This document shows positions 1 through 11,461 of a stretch of 64,000 nt of DNA, one piece after another. Made by a program: the position numbers and the translations under genes. The notes below the pieces were generated by a model. That model was given only the letters and a program-made list of their open reading frames with translations, did no database searches and was not told where the DNA came from. The stretch spans positions 124,001-188,000 of the forward strand of contig WFMF01000175.1 of the NCBI GenBank assembly GCA_011033025.1, given 5' to 3'. This DNA is from Beroe forskalii (lineage: Eukaryota > Ctenophora > Nuda > Beroida > Beroidae). Position 1 is the stretch's first letter, and the number at the start of each line of letters is the position of its first letter.

Positions 1-641
1 ACCATATATATACACATAGACATATATAGAGATATATAGAGGTATATACATATCGAGAGACTTTTTTAGTGAAAGAAGTATACCCTATTTAGACGGCGAT
101 ATCTCGGGAATCATAAAAGATACAGAGCTCATCGGCCCAGCGTTGGAAAGTAGAAAGATAAACATAAAGTGACCTTAAAAACTATCTACGTCATGCCAAT
201 GACGTCATAATGACGTCACAAAACTAAGAATTTCAAATGTCGATTTTCCAAAAATAGGCGTTTTTCAACGCATTTTTCGGTATGAAGCTTTCGAGATAGG
301 AAAAAATGCTTCTCATAGAAAGGAAATTTAATGTACTTTTCAAAAATGTGGTCGAAAAGTTCTGAGCTCCCCGGCATCATTGAGAGATATATGCGATTGT
401 TTGTTTGACACGAAAAAAATCTCAAAAAATGGGGAAACTTGTATTAGTGGAGAGAACAGGACCACCCCAGAACTTCATCTTTGGATATGTTGTCGGTCAT
501 AGTCCCAACTGTGTAAATGAATGGGTCTCAGATTGCTTATCTAATTTTATGATAATTGTGACATCATCAGTAATGCAACACGAATTTTTACGCGTGATTT
601 GACGCCAAATTTCAATATCTCGGCACAGAAAAAGGGTGATA
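1..641. other. non-coding, no gene seen
   Basis: AT-rich sequence with a short (ta)-rich start. I see no convincing exon. Two TGACGTCA octamers lie at 200-207 and 211-218. Confidence 0.6.
200..218. promoter_or_regulatory. paired CRE-like TGACGTCA octamers
   Basis: Two perfect palindromic TGACGTCA octamers are spaced 11 bp start to start. This is the consensus bound by CREB/ATF-type bZIP factors in animals. No promoter can be assigned next to them, so a regulatory role is only inferred. Confidence 0.3.
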
Positions 642-909
642 TTTTTCCCAAAACCAAAAGGATTTTGGTTGTGATGGTCCGCGGCGGTTTTACCAAAACC
701 CATGATATGAGAAAGAACGCGACGGTTAAAACTGCCGCAACGGCACTTTTTTGATGCATTAAAGTTTTGTGAATGCTGTATATTTGATAAGTGACGTTGC
801 AGCAGTTTTAACCGTCGCGTTCTTTCTCATATCATGGGTTTTACAGTAAAGAACGCCTTAAAACCGCCGCGGACCATCACAACCAAATCCTTTTTGGTTT
901 TGGGAAAAA
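642..909. repeat. foldback (MITE-like) inverted repeat
   Basis: Arms at about 642-742 and 795-909 are reverse complements around a loop of about 52 bp. The outer ends are TTTTTCCCAAAACCAAAA and its complement, and both arms carry the complement pair around CGCGACGGTTAAAACTGC. The right arm has an extra stretch near 843-856. This is typical of a small non-autonomous foldback element; no coding capacity is seen. Confidence 0.7.
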
Positions 910-992
910 TTTGCTATATAATGTACCCTAATGTAACATTGAGACTCTGATTAAAAAAAGACCAATAAATAAATATACTGAACCACGCATAA

Positions 993-998
993 TTTTAT
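993..998 (-). terminator. polyadenylation signal of the mannosidase gene
   Basis: AATAAA on the minus strand (TTTATT on plus) about 110 bases past the stop codon at 1107-1109. The spacing is plausible for a 3' UTR. Confidence 0.5.
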
Positions 999-1106
999 TT
1001 ACATAATTCGATAATACTGAATCTGAGCAACGAAAACAATCTAAACTATTCACCTATAAACCTCGTTAAAACTGTAAAAGTGTATTCATGCAAATATATC
1101 CTACTA

Positions 1107-4100
1107 CTATGAATCAACAAAAGTTACATAATCTGACGTGAATTGCATGGGTCTACTGGGATATGATTCAGATTTTTCATCATGAAACGGAGAAAAGGGG
1201 TGTTCCCTGGACGTTATCCTATCCACAAACACCTCCTCCAAGGTAAAGTCTCCCTTTTCCTTGCAAAGTCCTGGATACTCGATACTGCACGTGAAGCCAA
1301 GTCTCCTTCGTATCATGAGAGATGTACTTCCTTCGACATATCGGAGGTTTACTAGTTCCTCGTCAGACGGGAGTTTCTTCATCAGTTGCCGTGATTTGAG
1401 CTCTGAAACTGCTTCTCTTCTGGTGTCGGAGTCTCTCTTGACGACTACCGGCTCCTCTTTTTCTTCCTGTTTGCTTCCCTCCTCTTTCTCATGATTTTCC
1501 TCTTCCTTCTCCTCCTCTTCCTTCTCCTCCCCCTCCTCCTCCTCCTGTTTCTCCTCCTCCTCCTCCTCCTCCTCCTTCTCCTCCTCCTCAGCCCCCCTAT
1601 AACCCACCCACGCCGGATGCTGCAGGGTCTGCAGGACTCTGTAGCTCACCAGGGAAGGATATTCCACCGTGTATCCCTCCGGGAGCCTCCAGCGCAGGGT
1701 GGGGTTCCAGTAGCAACCTCAGTCTTGCCGGACTGGGGAGGGTGTCCTTGATCCCCTCAGGGAGCCCTCTGTGGTCGTTGGTAGCAGTGTACCGCCTGTC
1801 CAGGACCACCTCAATAAACCCGTTATCCAGCGAGGCTGCTCCGTGGGGCTCAGCCCCCAGCAGGGAGAACCTCCTGCTGGAATCCTGGATAAACGCGGTG
1901 CTCGGCATGGGGAAGAAGTTGCCCTGAACCTTGAGTTTCTCCTTGTATCTGTGTTGCTGGATAGTGTGACCGTTGTTGTCCGTGAAGAGACTGCCCCGAT
2001 TGAAGATGTCCGTTTTGAAGCGAACCACCAGATCCCCGTTTTCCTGGAGGTTCGTCAGGACTTCCAACTCCACGAACTCGGTTTCCACGACCAAGTTAAC
2101 CGTGTAGGACAGGACTAGCATTTCCCTGATGTAAACAACTGCTTTATGTCGGACAGGACCCTTAACGACCGTTATCCTTGGACGATCAGAGGGATTCAGC
2201 TGTTGCAGAGGAGCTCCTCTTGGTTTGAAGAGATAGGCTCCTCCATCACCTTGATAAAGGAGAATTTCCTGATCCAAACCCATTGCTACATTTCCTCTTC
2301 TCATTGCTTTCAGCCGCCCTGAATAGCAGTCAATTGTTAAGCTGACCCCTGGCCCTTCTTCGAACCCTAAAACAATATCCGGACATGTTTCTGAATCGTA
2401 ATGCTCCGTTTTGAAGTTTTCTTTCATGCTTTCTGCAGTTTTTGCATCGGTGTTATAGAGTTCTACTTTAGCTACTGCCTTAGGGTTCGTTACAGGTTCC
2501 ATCTGATACGTTTTCAGTGATACTGAAGGAACCTCAGCTTCAAAAACAACATAGTTTGAGTCTAGAATAACTTCCCCATACTCAATCCTCGGTTCAACTT
2601 GCTGCTCGACATGACCCTCGGCTTCGCCTCGAATAGCCACTGATCTATCGGCCTGCACAGCTACAAGTCTCACAGACTGCGTATCCCGAGGCAGCGTGTT
2701 CGCTAGCACCAGCTCCTGGAAACCCAGCAAAACTTCGTACCTGTCGTAGTCGTTAAACCTGGCCCTCTTCATAACGGGACTGAAGAGTGTGTCGTGGTTC
2801 AGCAGATGCTGGATTGCTAGCGCAGTGATGGCATTGCAGCTCTGGTAGGCATTGTACAGGATGTTCCCATAGTCGTCTACTACTTTCCTCACTGAAGTTC
2901 CGGTTATACCGTCGTGGTGTTGGAACAGGGACAGCGCTTGCCGGGCTGTCTGTAGATCTGCCAAACTAGATTCCAGTCGGGTGAAGGAAAACAAGATCTC
3001 TGTGCGACGGAGAGCTGATTCCAACATTCGGTCGAGGTTTTTGTAGAAGGGTCGAGAGGTGAAGTAGCCGGACCAGTAGTCGGCATCTTTGTCGGCGTAC
3101 GTGAAGAAATCACCACTCAAACTCGGTATTTTGTCCACTCCGTGAGCCCTCACGTGATCGAAGTACTCGGTTACCGTGCCCCACTTCACCTCGGTGTTCA
3201 GACTCGGCTCACTGTTTATGTACTTCATGAGGGGCGTGTAATTATCGTAGATATCCGCTACAAACTCCTTCTTAGTATACGTGAAATCATCTCCCAGCTC
3301 AATAAATATCGTGTCTGTCCGGTGGAGTGCTGCTTTCTTCCGCCACTGCGATAGAATGAGCTCCGACAAGTCCTTCGTGTTTTCGGGCGTCACTTTGGTT
3401 ACCAACCGGGCGTTGCGGTTGTAGAAGGTGAATCTCTCGCACACATTACGATCCGGGCCGCAGGTGTTTTCCGAGTTGTACCCGGGGAAAGGGTTCATGT
3501 GAGTCAGCATGTCCGTCTCTCCGGTCGCATCCCACGACTGTCTCCACAGGAATTCTATGTGTTTGTTCACCGCCAGGTGGGTTTTAACCCGGTAATGGAC
3601 GCGGTCTATGTGCATGCCCGTTAGACCGAACAGCTTGTTCACGTAGCCCATTGTGGGAGACAGGCCGAAGGGATCAATGGCCCACCCGGACTTCGGCATT
3701 GCTTCCGGTAGATTAGCTTTCAACCAATCATGTCCGTCTAACATCTCGTTAAACAGAGCGAAGTAGTGAGTATTCGCCTCGTCCGCCTGCACCCAGCCCC
3801 CCTGCACGAACTCGAACCTGCCCTCTTTTAGGAGCTTCCTGACCCCCTCCCGCACCTCCTCCTTCTGCTCCTCCCACCACAGCTTGAAGAACGACACCTC
3901 CGCGTACACGTAGGTGAAGTCCGAGTGGTCCCGGGCCCACTCGTAGAGGTTGGTGAGGAGGGGCCGCACTTGCCGCGTGTAATACGAGGTATAGGTGTCC
4001 AGCCAGCCGGGGTCGCAGTGCGAGTGGGGAATCAGCAGGACCCGCAGGCGCTCCTCCAGGGCAGGGGCTGCAGCCCCGGGAATATGGACTGGGTTTTACC

Positions 4101-4623
4101 GCCGTGCCCGATTTCAAACGGCAACCCCTCGATGAGGGACGTTACTTGGAGGCTGGCTTTGTTGTGGGACACGTCGTGGACGGCGGAGCACTGGTCGGTG
4201 AAGATGCGCCGCTCGGCGGCGGCGGCTTTGTGAGTGTTTTTGGCGGTGGGGAGTGAGAGGCGAGCCAGGCGAGCTAGTTCCTCGTTCTTATCCATCTGTC
4301 TGAGCAGACCACGCAGCAAGGTGGCGTAGTATTCGTCTGAGAGGTTCTCGGAGGGGTTGTTTTGGAGGGATTTGGGAGAGTCAATGGCTGTCAACTGGAC
4401 CTGAAACACAGAGAGGTATTGGCGTCTTAGAGAAGGCTGTTTCAATTCATAATTGACAATTCCAAGCAAACTCTAATTTCAAAAACAACCTCATGAACTA
4501 AATTCAAAAGAATGAGGTTAATTTACCCACATAAATGGCTTGGTAGTAGACTAGTGCAAGGGTGATAAGCATCGCCGCCACAAGGAGATGTCTCCTTCGT
4601 CTTAAATAGAACCGAACCATCAT
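1107..4623 (-). CDS. Golgi alpha-mannosidase II (GH38), two exons
   Basis: Type II Golgi enzyme that trims two mannoses from GlcNAc-Man5-GlcNAc2 during N-glycan maturation. Exon 1 (4623-4531) encodes MMVRF, an RRRR patch and a membrane anchor (about residues 12-31). A phase-0 intron with donor GTGGGT and acceptor TTTCAG leads to exon 2 from 4400. GH38 hallmarks are present: HSHCDPGW near residue 155 (zinc His and Asp), WAIDPFG near 270 (nucleophile Asp), LGDDF (general acid region), LFQHHDGITGT (zinc His), AYLFKP and RGLPEG. Length is about 1,128 residues, close to animal MAN2A (about 1,140). The reading frame slips once between about 4060 and 4095, just before the catalytic motif, and back between about 1680 and 1722. 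The homologous protein continues across both slips, so these are either assembly indels or the start of decay. MAN2A1 and MAN2A2 cannot be told apart. The family call is very secure. Confidence 0.93.
1496..1592 (-). repeat. (GAG/GAA)n tract coding for poly-glutamate in the mannosidase
   Basis: An almost pure TCC/TTC repeat on the plus strand reads on the minus strand as a run of about 45 mostly Glu residues. It sits between the conserved YPSLVSYRVLQTLQHP and LPSDEELVNLRYVEG segments of the C-terminal lumenal domain, where other family members have an ordinary linker. It is in frame with both flanks. Confidence 0.85.
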
Positions 4624-6450
4624 ATCTCACCCTCCTGACTCCAACCTACGAGTACAGAATATATAAGGGGTATTTTGTAAAGTGCGATGATTACAGAACC
4701 CTCTGTGTCTATGGTACATACGTACATAGAAACTAGCCTGATCGGGTCCATATTGGTTTTATAGGCACTCCAACTCCGGTTTTAAACTGCAGAGTTTATT
4801 AATAACCAAGAAGCGATAAACATGCCAAGCCAACCTTGGTAGTCCACCTTTCCGATTCTAATACTACCGATACGCAATGACGCGTTTCATAGGGTGTAGC
4901 TCGATAATGAAACCAAGAAGCCTTTTTATGTTTAAAATTGTACCAATTCAAGAAACTATTTTAGCTTACTGCAGGGTATCGAAAAGTTTGTTCTTATGGA
5001 AAACAAAAAACAAAGTGTATAACTGAGTAACTATAAATTAGTATTACCAGGAAAAATGACAACCGAAAGAACACTAAGTGTTACGAACGACCCAATTTCG
5101 AATTGTGACGCAATCATCATGGTTTCAACTGGCGGCACTATGACGTCACTGCGCCACAACAATATAAAAGTAATACTTGTAAAACATAGAAGCATCGGTA
5201 AAACCCACCTGTTGCTGAATAGGTGTACAATATATGATGATGATAAAGTATCGTGTCAGTCAATAATCTGACATATAGAGAGGAGAGCTATAAGTATACA
5301 ACAACTACCGTATATATTGACCGGACTACAGAGTGGTGGCTGTAACAAGTCTTCTGTAATTACAGCGGACTATGGACGTTGTAATTACTACACAAACATA
5401 TATATTTAGATAACATAGATTCGAGTAGAAATAAAACAATCTGTTCAAGAACTCCGAGTTTCATGCAAATATTGAAATTTTACGATTGTCAAGGTGCGAT
5501 GACAAATTTGGCAAAAAATGACGAAAATACAAAACCCGGCCTCTATCCATAGATTCTGTTAGTGAAAGATAACCGAATCTTATTGTAAACAAGCAAGCCC
5601 GTTGGGCCTGCTAGATAATACAGAACCAAATTCTTATCTCTCGAAAAGCAAAATATCCTAGCATGTTGTACGTATCATTTACAAGAAAAAGTACTCATCT
5701 AGTTGCGTGAAGGTGAAATGTTACGTACCAAGTATCGTTAACGTACCAAGTATCGTTGTGAATAATCAGGTGCGAAAAACCGTTTCCCATTGATTGGACA
5801 AAGGACCTACACTTTGAAGCAATTGACATGGCTTACCAAAGTTGACAATACTTCAGCACTGATCGCAAATGAAACGGAAAAAATGAACGGGATCTTTCCA
5901 TCTTGAGATAAGTGACTTTCTATCTAGAAACAACAGAATTGCTGTGATCTATAATTAAAGTTGTCCGGCTCCCGGTATCGGCCCTATAATTTTCGGATCG
6001 CTACAGCACAGCAGGACTATGTCAATGTGTCTAATTGTGACCCTTATCATGGAATGGCTGTACCTCCCAAAACATTAATAAGCGGTTACATGTCGAAGTG
6101 GTGACCGTATACCGCAACTTACATGGTCGAGGCGACAGCCGAGACTGTGTAAGTTGGATAATGGACGAGGCGTGCCGAGTTCATTATCGAAGGTATACGG
6201 TCACAGCTGAGATCATGGAACCGGATTATACCCCGACCGGAAACAGCTGGGACCTACTATTCTCTGACCAAACAACAGTATTTCTTCCCACTCGTGACTC
6301 GGGTCTGACGACCCTCGTCGGGATTCAACGCTTAAGTAGATTTTTGAGTGCTCCTTTATAAAATCAAATTTCATTTAAAGTCATTTTGCACTGTTATTCA
6401 GTAGAGACCGTATAACCAAACTTACACGGTCGCTAAAACAAGCTTGGGAG
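4624..6450. other. intergenic, no gene seen
   Basis: AT-rich and without convincing exons. A short tandem duplication (GTACCAAGTATCGTTAAC type) lies near 5727-5756. Related copies of GACCGTATA..ACTTACA.GGTCG occur at about 6102-6132 and 6405-6433, with an inverted fragment at 6191-6203. An open frame at 5056-5271 has no recognisable domain or codon signature. Confidence 0.5.
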
Positions 6451-6612
6451 GGGTATAATGTCCCTTACATACTACTTGTCATATCACTTAAATACTTATC
6501 TTAACTATGTCAATAATTAAATCAGATTAATTAGATATATCATACAATCTACTTTTAATTATTTATTGGCATTTAAGTGATATCACAAGTAGTATGTCAC
6601 TTGTAATGTACC
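6451..6612. repeat. short foldback repeat
   Basis: Left arm about 6451-6495 (core ACATACTACTTGTCATATCA) is the imperfect reverse complement of about 6570-6612, with an AT-rich loop of about 75 bp. It resembles a small non-autonomous element. Confidence 0.65.
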
Positions 6613-8659
6613 TATATGCTCTCACCAATAAACATTAAAATATTGCAAGAAACACGGCGTTTTAATTTTTGCGGTCAGGGAATGCTGTATCGACTTTTAA
6701 TCAGGAACAAAATACTCAAATATCAATAAACCTGAAAGCAGATTCAAAAAGTCAGTATTTTGACATAATGTTATTATGCAACAAACATATAACTAAGCAC
6801 TTAAGAGGCTAGGACCATCTTACATTAACTATAACGGTGAATTGCTGACGATTACGTAGCTGAGCTTGTGAGACATCACCCCAAGCGAATAAAGCTGTAC
6901 CCAGACACCCCCTGTATAAGCGTCTCATGGGGGAGGGATTATAGGACCTGATGACGTCACTAACTCCCCATGGTAACCCTGATATACCGACACTATTGTA
7001 CGCGTCTACCCTACCTACTGGCCAGGTATTCCCCTTCAATCCGGGCCTTTGTTATTGTTATCGGTAACGAAGAATAGGAAACCCACTAGTGTTCGCTCAG
7101 AATAGATAGGCGGTCCAAGTGACGTCATTAACGGTAATTAACAGTGTGCGCGCTGCCAAGTTGTTGAAAATAACCGCATATTTCTCGTGTGCGGGGTGTA
7201 TCCATAATTTATATAGCTTAGAAGTTAAATACAATGTTGTACATTGTTTCTGCAATGGGAATCACTTGTTTTATATCCACAATCTATCTTAATTAGTTAA
7301 TTGGCCGTGAAAGCGCAGCAAGCTCTGCACTATTTAAATGCAAAATAACTGCCAAAAGAAATGCTAATTACGGTTTAAAAAATAAAATAAATGCTCCAAA
7401 ACTTCAGAGCTTTATGATTTCTAAATGTCTGCATAATAAGACAAAAATAAGATATCTATCATCTCTGAAGCTGAACTTGATATAAAACGGAACAATAAAA
7501 AGCGTGCACATGATACGAAGCAAGAGTTCCACTACACAAACTCGCGTATATATTCACTGAGCTCGATCCGTTGAAAACGTATACACCATGTCATGTACAA
7601 GCATGCCCGGATGCTGGCTAACAAACAGACACCCTGACCTCGTCAATAGCACCATTTTAAGGTGTGATAATGACGTCATACTGGACCGCCCACTTTATGA
7701 GAGGAATTCTGCTTGTTACGGCCGAAGAATCCAACGTGTTCTGACCAGATGAGCTCACTGGTAAGCATGTGAATTGTGAAACATGGCCCACACACACTTA
7801 CAAACACATGCGCAAAGTTACAATGCAAACCGTTTAAAATACTAATATCTTGACTCAGAAAAAAAAGTTATTTTAATTTATAGGCACCAGAAGCAGAAAT
7901 TTATAGGCACTAGAAGTAGAAGCAGAAAAAATTGTGAACAAGTTTGTTTGTTTTTGAAGAAATGATAAATTTGTGATTTGAAAGGTCAAATTCTTTTTAA
8001 ATACTTCAATTGTGTACTGATTTGAATAATGAATATTCTTGTCAGATAACGGGCCCAATAGGGATGTTCAGAAAACACGTTTTGTGCCGAATCAGTCCGA
8101 ATACTTGATTATATTTTGAGTTTGGGGCCACTGAACCACCAGAAAAAATTTTTTGGCCCAACTCCATCGGGAAACACTGGCACATGCCACGCCCATTTTT
8201 GGCCATTCCTTATAAAGGTAAAATACCGAAAATCGCGTTTTTATACGTGAAATAGTGGATTTATGACCTTGAAACCATTTTCCTTCAATATAAACCGTAG
8301 AAAGGCATTTTGTTTAGTTTGGGTCTCTTGACACTACGACGTCATCTTGACCCTGTCACGCCCTGGCCACACCTGCATTCTTATAACGTCTCGAAGTAAT
8401 GGTCGTAGAAGGTCGAGACCAACGGCAAACTTACGTTTCATCGACTGGTTTTGATGTTTAAACATGGTTTCAAGTCTGTATTAGCATCCCTTTACCCAAT
8501 AGCCACGCCCCGGCCAATATACAAACTTTGTTTCAAGCTTAAGTTAGTACATTTACAAAAAGGCCTGTGCACACTGATATAAATGTAACAAGTAGGAAAC
8601 TCGAGGCATTTTGTTCAGATTACAACTAAAGCAAATAGCTGTATTGCTTTGCCTTTCAT
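6613..8659. other. intergenic, no gene seen
   Basis: No exon chain could be supported on either strand. It holds three TGACGTCA octamers (6952, 7120, 7671). Confidence 0.5.
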
Positions 8660-8941
8660 ATTACAACATAAAAAGGTTTACAAGAGTTTGGGGACTGCCT
8701 TGAATTGAGAAAAATAAATAATAAAGCTCAAGGACTGGGTAAGAATAGCAGTAAAATAATAAAATAACATAAATATCACAACAAAAATATTACAAGAAAA
8801 AAAAACATCGCAACAAGCAACAAAATACATATTACAACAAAAAGGTTTACAAGAGTTTGGGCGTGGAGACTGCCTTGAATTGAGAAAAATAGACAATAAA
8901 GCTCAGGGACGGGGTAAGGATAGCAGTAAAATAATAAAATA
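8660..8941. repeat. imperfect direct duplication of about 105 bp
   Basis: The block at about 8661-8766 (AAAAAGGTTTACAAGAGTTT ... GCAGTAAAATAATAAAAT) is repeated at about 8831-8941 with scattered changes and a 5-bp insertion, separated by an A-rich spacer. Confidence 0.7.
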
Positions 8942-9267
8942 TCGGAACATAGCTGTAGTAAAATGAATGATAATGGAACATTATATAATATCGGAACATA
9001 AGAGGAACTCTAATGGAACATTAAGCATGAAATTTTACAATGGTAGGAATTTTAGTTGTGAAGTGAGAATGAGTCAATTTTCCCAGAAATTAGACAAACG
9101 ATGAATTCAAAGGTCAACACGTTCAAATGTGGAAGAACTTTTGAACCCACCACTCTGTACTGAGGGACCAGGTCTGTTGAACTTCCTCCACAGTGCTAGT
9201 TGCTTGAAATGGAGGACGCAGCCAAGGATGGTGGTTCCTGGCAAAGCCTCGATACTACAAGCAGGAA

Positions 9268-9732
9268 CTAGCCGGAACAACCCGAATCAGCCCGGGTTAG
9301 GGTGTTGAGGGCTTCTGATGACTTCCCAATCCGAGGAAGGAGTCCGTAAGCACTGGCACAGGAAATCCACCAGTCACCATCCAGGAGTCCATGGAGAGTG
9401 AGCAGCTGTGTGAAAAGGTGAGGTGAAGTCTTGAAGGTCGCATCTAGTTCTATGGCAAAGTTTGCCGTTTGGGGAGGTGGATAGGACTTAAGGGGAATCG
9501 CCTGTTCCGAAGTGGTAGGATCATCTTAGGGAGGCACGTAGCCGGAATCCCAAAGGAGCAGGTTGCCGCCATCAGAGGTGGTGAAGTAGGAGGGAGGAAT
9601 GACCAGGTGCTCCAAGGTGGTGAGGTTGAACTTGATGGGATGTCTGTTGTTCTTCTGTCTGGTTCTTCCAGTCATCCGAGCAAGGGACTCCTCAGGGCAG
9701 CCAAGCTTGAGCTTCTCAGTTCTCCCCGTCGG
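9268..9732 (-). pseudogene. decayed MULE (Mutator-like) transposase fragment
   Basis: On the minus strand one frame runs from 9732 to a stop at 9268-9270, interrupted by one internal stop at 9526-9528. Downstream of that stop it reads DATFKTSPHLFTQLLTLHG followed by LLDGDWW and AYGLLPR. This matches the layout of the MULE transposase domain (an Asp-Gly/Ala-Thr-Phe-Lys strand, then LF.QL.T.HG, then YALLP). Before the stop, LLLWDSGY resembles the short segment ahead of the MULE domain in FLYWCH-type transposases. The rest of the catalytic domain is missing. Motif recognition only, not an alignment. Confidence 0.55.
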
Positions 9733-10009
9733 TCAAGGAAAGGGTGAAGGTTGCTGCTAGCTTCTTAAGATTGAGGTCTGAAGAGACAGCTTGGGACTTC
9801 AGGGAGATCTTGGCTTGTTAGATACTCAACTCAGCAGTCTGTTCATCATGGGTGTGAATTGGAGTGTTGGTTGGGATGTTTTTGTGGAGTACAGTAGGCG
9901 TCCTGTGCAATTTTCAGTATTTTCAGTGTTTCTTAATATTTTTAGTGCAATTTGGAATGGCTGATTGAGACTTAAAATTGTGACTCATTTTATTTTCTTT
10001 CATCTTCAG

Positions 10010-11461
10010 GTCCACCCAGACCAACCCAGTACCTCCCCATCACAATCGCTTGCAAATCAAGCCGAGTTCTCGGAGGAAGTCTCCAAGATATCCAACGGAG
10101 TTACGGATAGCGCAGTCTGCGTGAGTGGTGACGCAGTCTGCGTGAGTGGTGACGCAATTTGCGTGAGTGGTGACGAAGTTTGCGTGTCGGAGGGAAGTGG
10201 AGTCGCTCAGACGGACTTCATTTTCCCTCAGATCATATTCGATAATCTTACTGATGAGGATAATTTGGAGTGCAGAAACCACGCGAGGAATCGGTAAGTT
10301 GAGTGGCAAATTATTTTGAGTTTGAGATCAGCCATACCCTCAGTTATATGATTTTATGGAAAATTTAGCCTCTAAACACATAGACTATGTGTTTAAAGTA
10401 CATGTTTAGGAGTCTTATCCGAATGATCATTGACCAGAAGCCCGATGCAACCTTAATGCTAAATACCTTAGGAGGTGGATTTATGTGGAGCAAAATTTTG
10501 GTGTTTAAAAATTTGGTAGGTTCTAATTTGGGGATCTTTCTCAAGTCATTACTCTTAGACAGTTAAAATATGATAATGACGTCATTTTGAACTGTCCTGG
10601 TGGGTAAAAATATGGGGATTTTTCCGAAAATATCACAACCTTCATAAATACACCTCCTAAGGTATATGCAAATGAACAAGGGTCTACACTTAAATTTATA
10701 GTTTAAGGATTGACGCTGCGGCCCTTTAAATGTACCCTCCAAATCAGTGTGCACTGTACCCTAAAAGTAAAACACTAGACCTTGGGTGCAACTTCGCTCT
10801 AATTGCGCATTTAGCGCTGACTAAGTGCACGTTTAAGGGTGCACATCATTGCGATTGAATATTGACCGTGTGTTTCAGTGACAGCATGGAGAACACGACA
10901 CATGAGTTGGTTCTTAGCTTCGACAGAGCTCCCGCCTCCTCCACATTGGACTACCTGGGTCGCAACCCTCTCCGGAACAGCTGTCCTGGCCTCCCTTTCC
11001 AGGTACACAAGCAGTTTATACATCACAAATTCTTGGGGCAACCCCCATAAACCCCTGGGGGATATCAAAAAAGGCAAATGGGGTTCAAATTTTATTTAGG
11101 GTTTCAGGGGGTTGCCTCCCCCACCCCATAACTTTCGAGCTGTGTAACCGCTTAACTTCTTCTCAACGGTATCGGCACAGCTCTGATCAGAGTAACCATA
11201 CGTCAACTTTATGTTCGTACGTGATACTGCTCTAGAGTATAATATCCACGTAGGTATATGGCGCCTTGCGGCCCTATAAATTCAGAACGATTCTCATTTC
11301 TCCAATTAGTCGCAAGACCTTTGTATCTTGAATAATTAATTACATTTACAATATAACGTGATTCCTTACCTTTTCAGGACGAAGATCCGCCCCTGAGAAG
11401 TGAAGAACATTTCCCTCTCCCGTCACAAGTCGATCCAGCAGTTGGCTTCACTTTACCCTAG
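10010..11461 (+). CDS. C-terminal three exons of an unrecognised protein
   Basis: Three exons link in consistent phases: 10010-10293 (acceptor TCTTCAG, donor GTAAGT, ends phase 2), 10879-11002 (acceptor TGTTTCAG, donor GTACAC, ends phase 0) and 11378-11461 (acceptor CCTTTTCAG, stop TAG). They encode about 163 residues, acidic and Ser/Pro-rich, with no domain I recognise and no membrane segment. Near the start is a four-fold 7-residue repeat (AVCVSGD, AVCVSGD, AICVSGD, EVCVSEG). It could be the cytoplasmic tail of a receptor or a disordered C-terminus. Upstream exons were not found; the frame is open through the acceptor but has no ATG. An AATAAA at 11759 supports the 3' end. Confidence is in the exon chain, not in any function. 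Confidence 0.6.
10112..10195 (+). repeat. 21-bp tandem repeat inside an exon
   Basis: Four copies of a 21-bp unit (GCAGTCTGCGTGAGTGGTGAC type) encode (A/E)(V/I)CVSGD. The unit contains GTGAGT, a donor-like motif, although the exon continues through it. Confidence 0.85.

Noticed and set aside
5056-5271. 71-residue open frame
   Set aside because: No domain, signal peptide or splice context; typical of chance frames in AT-rich DNA.
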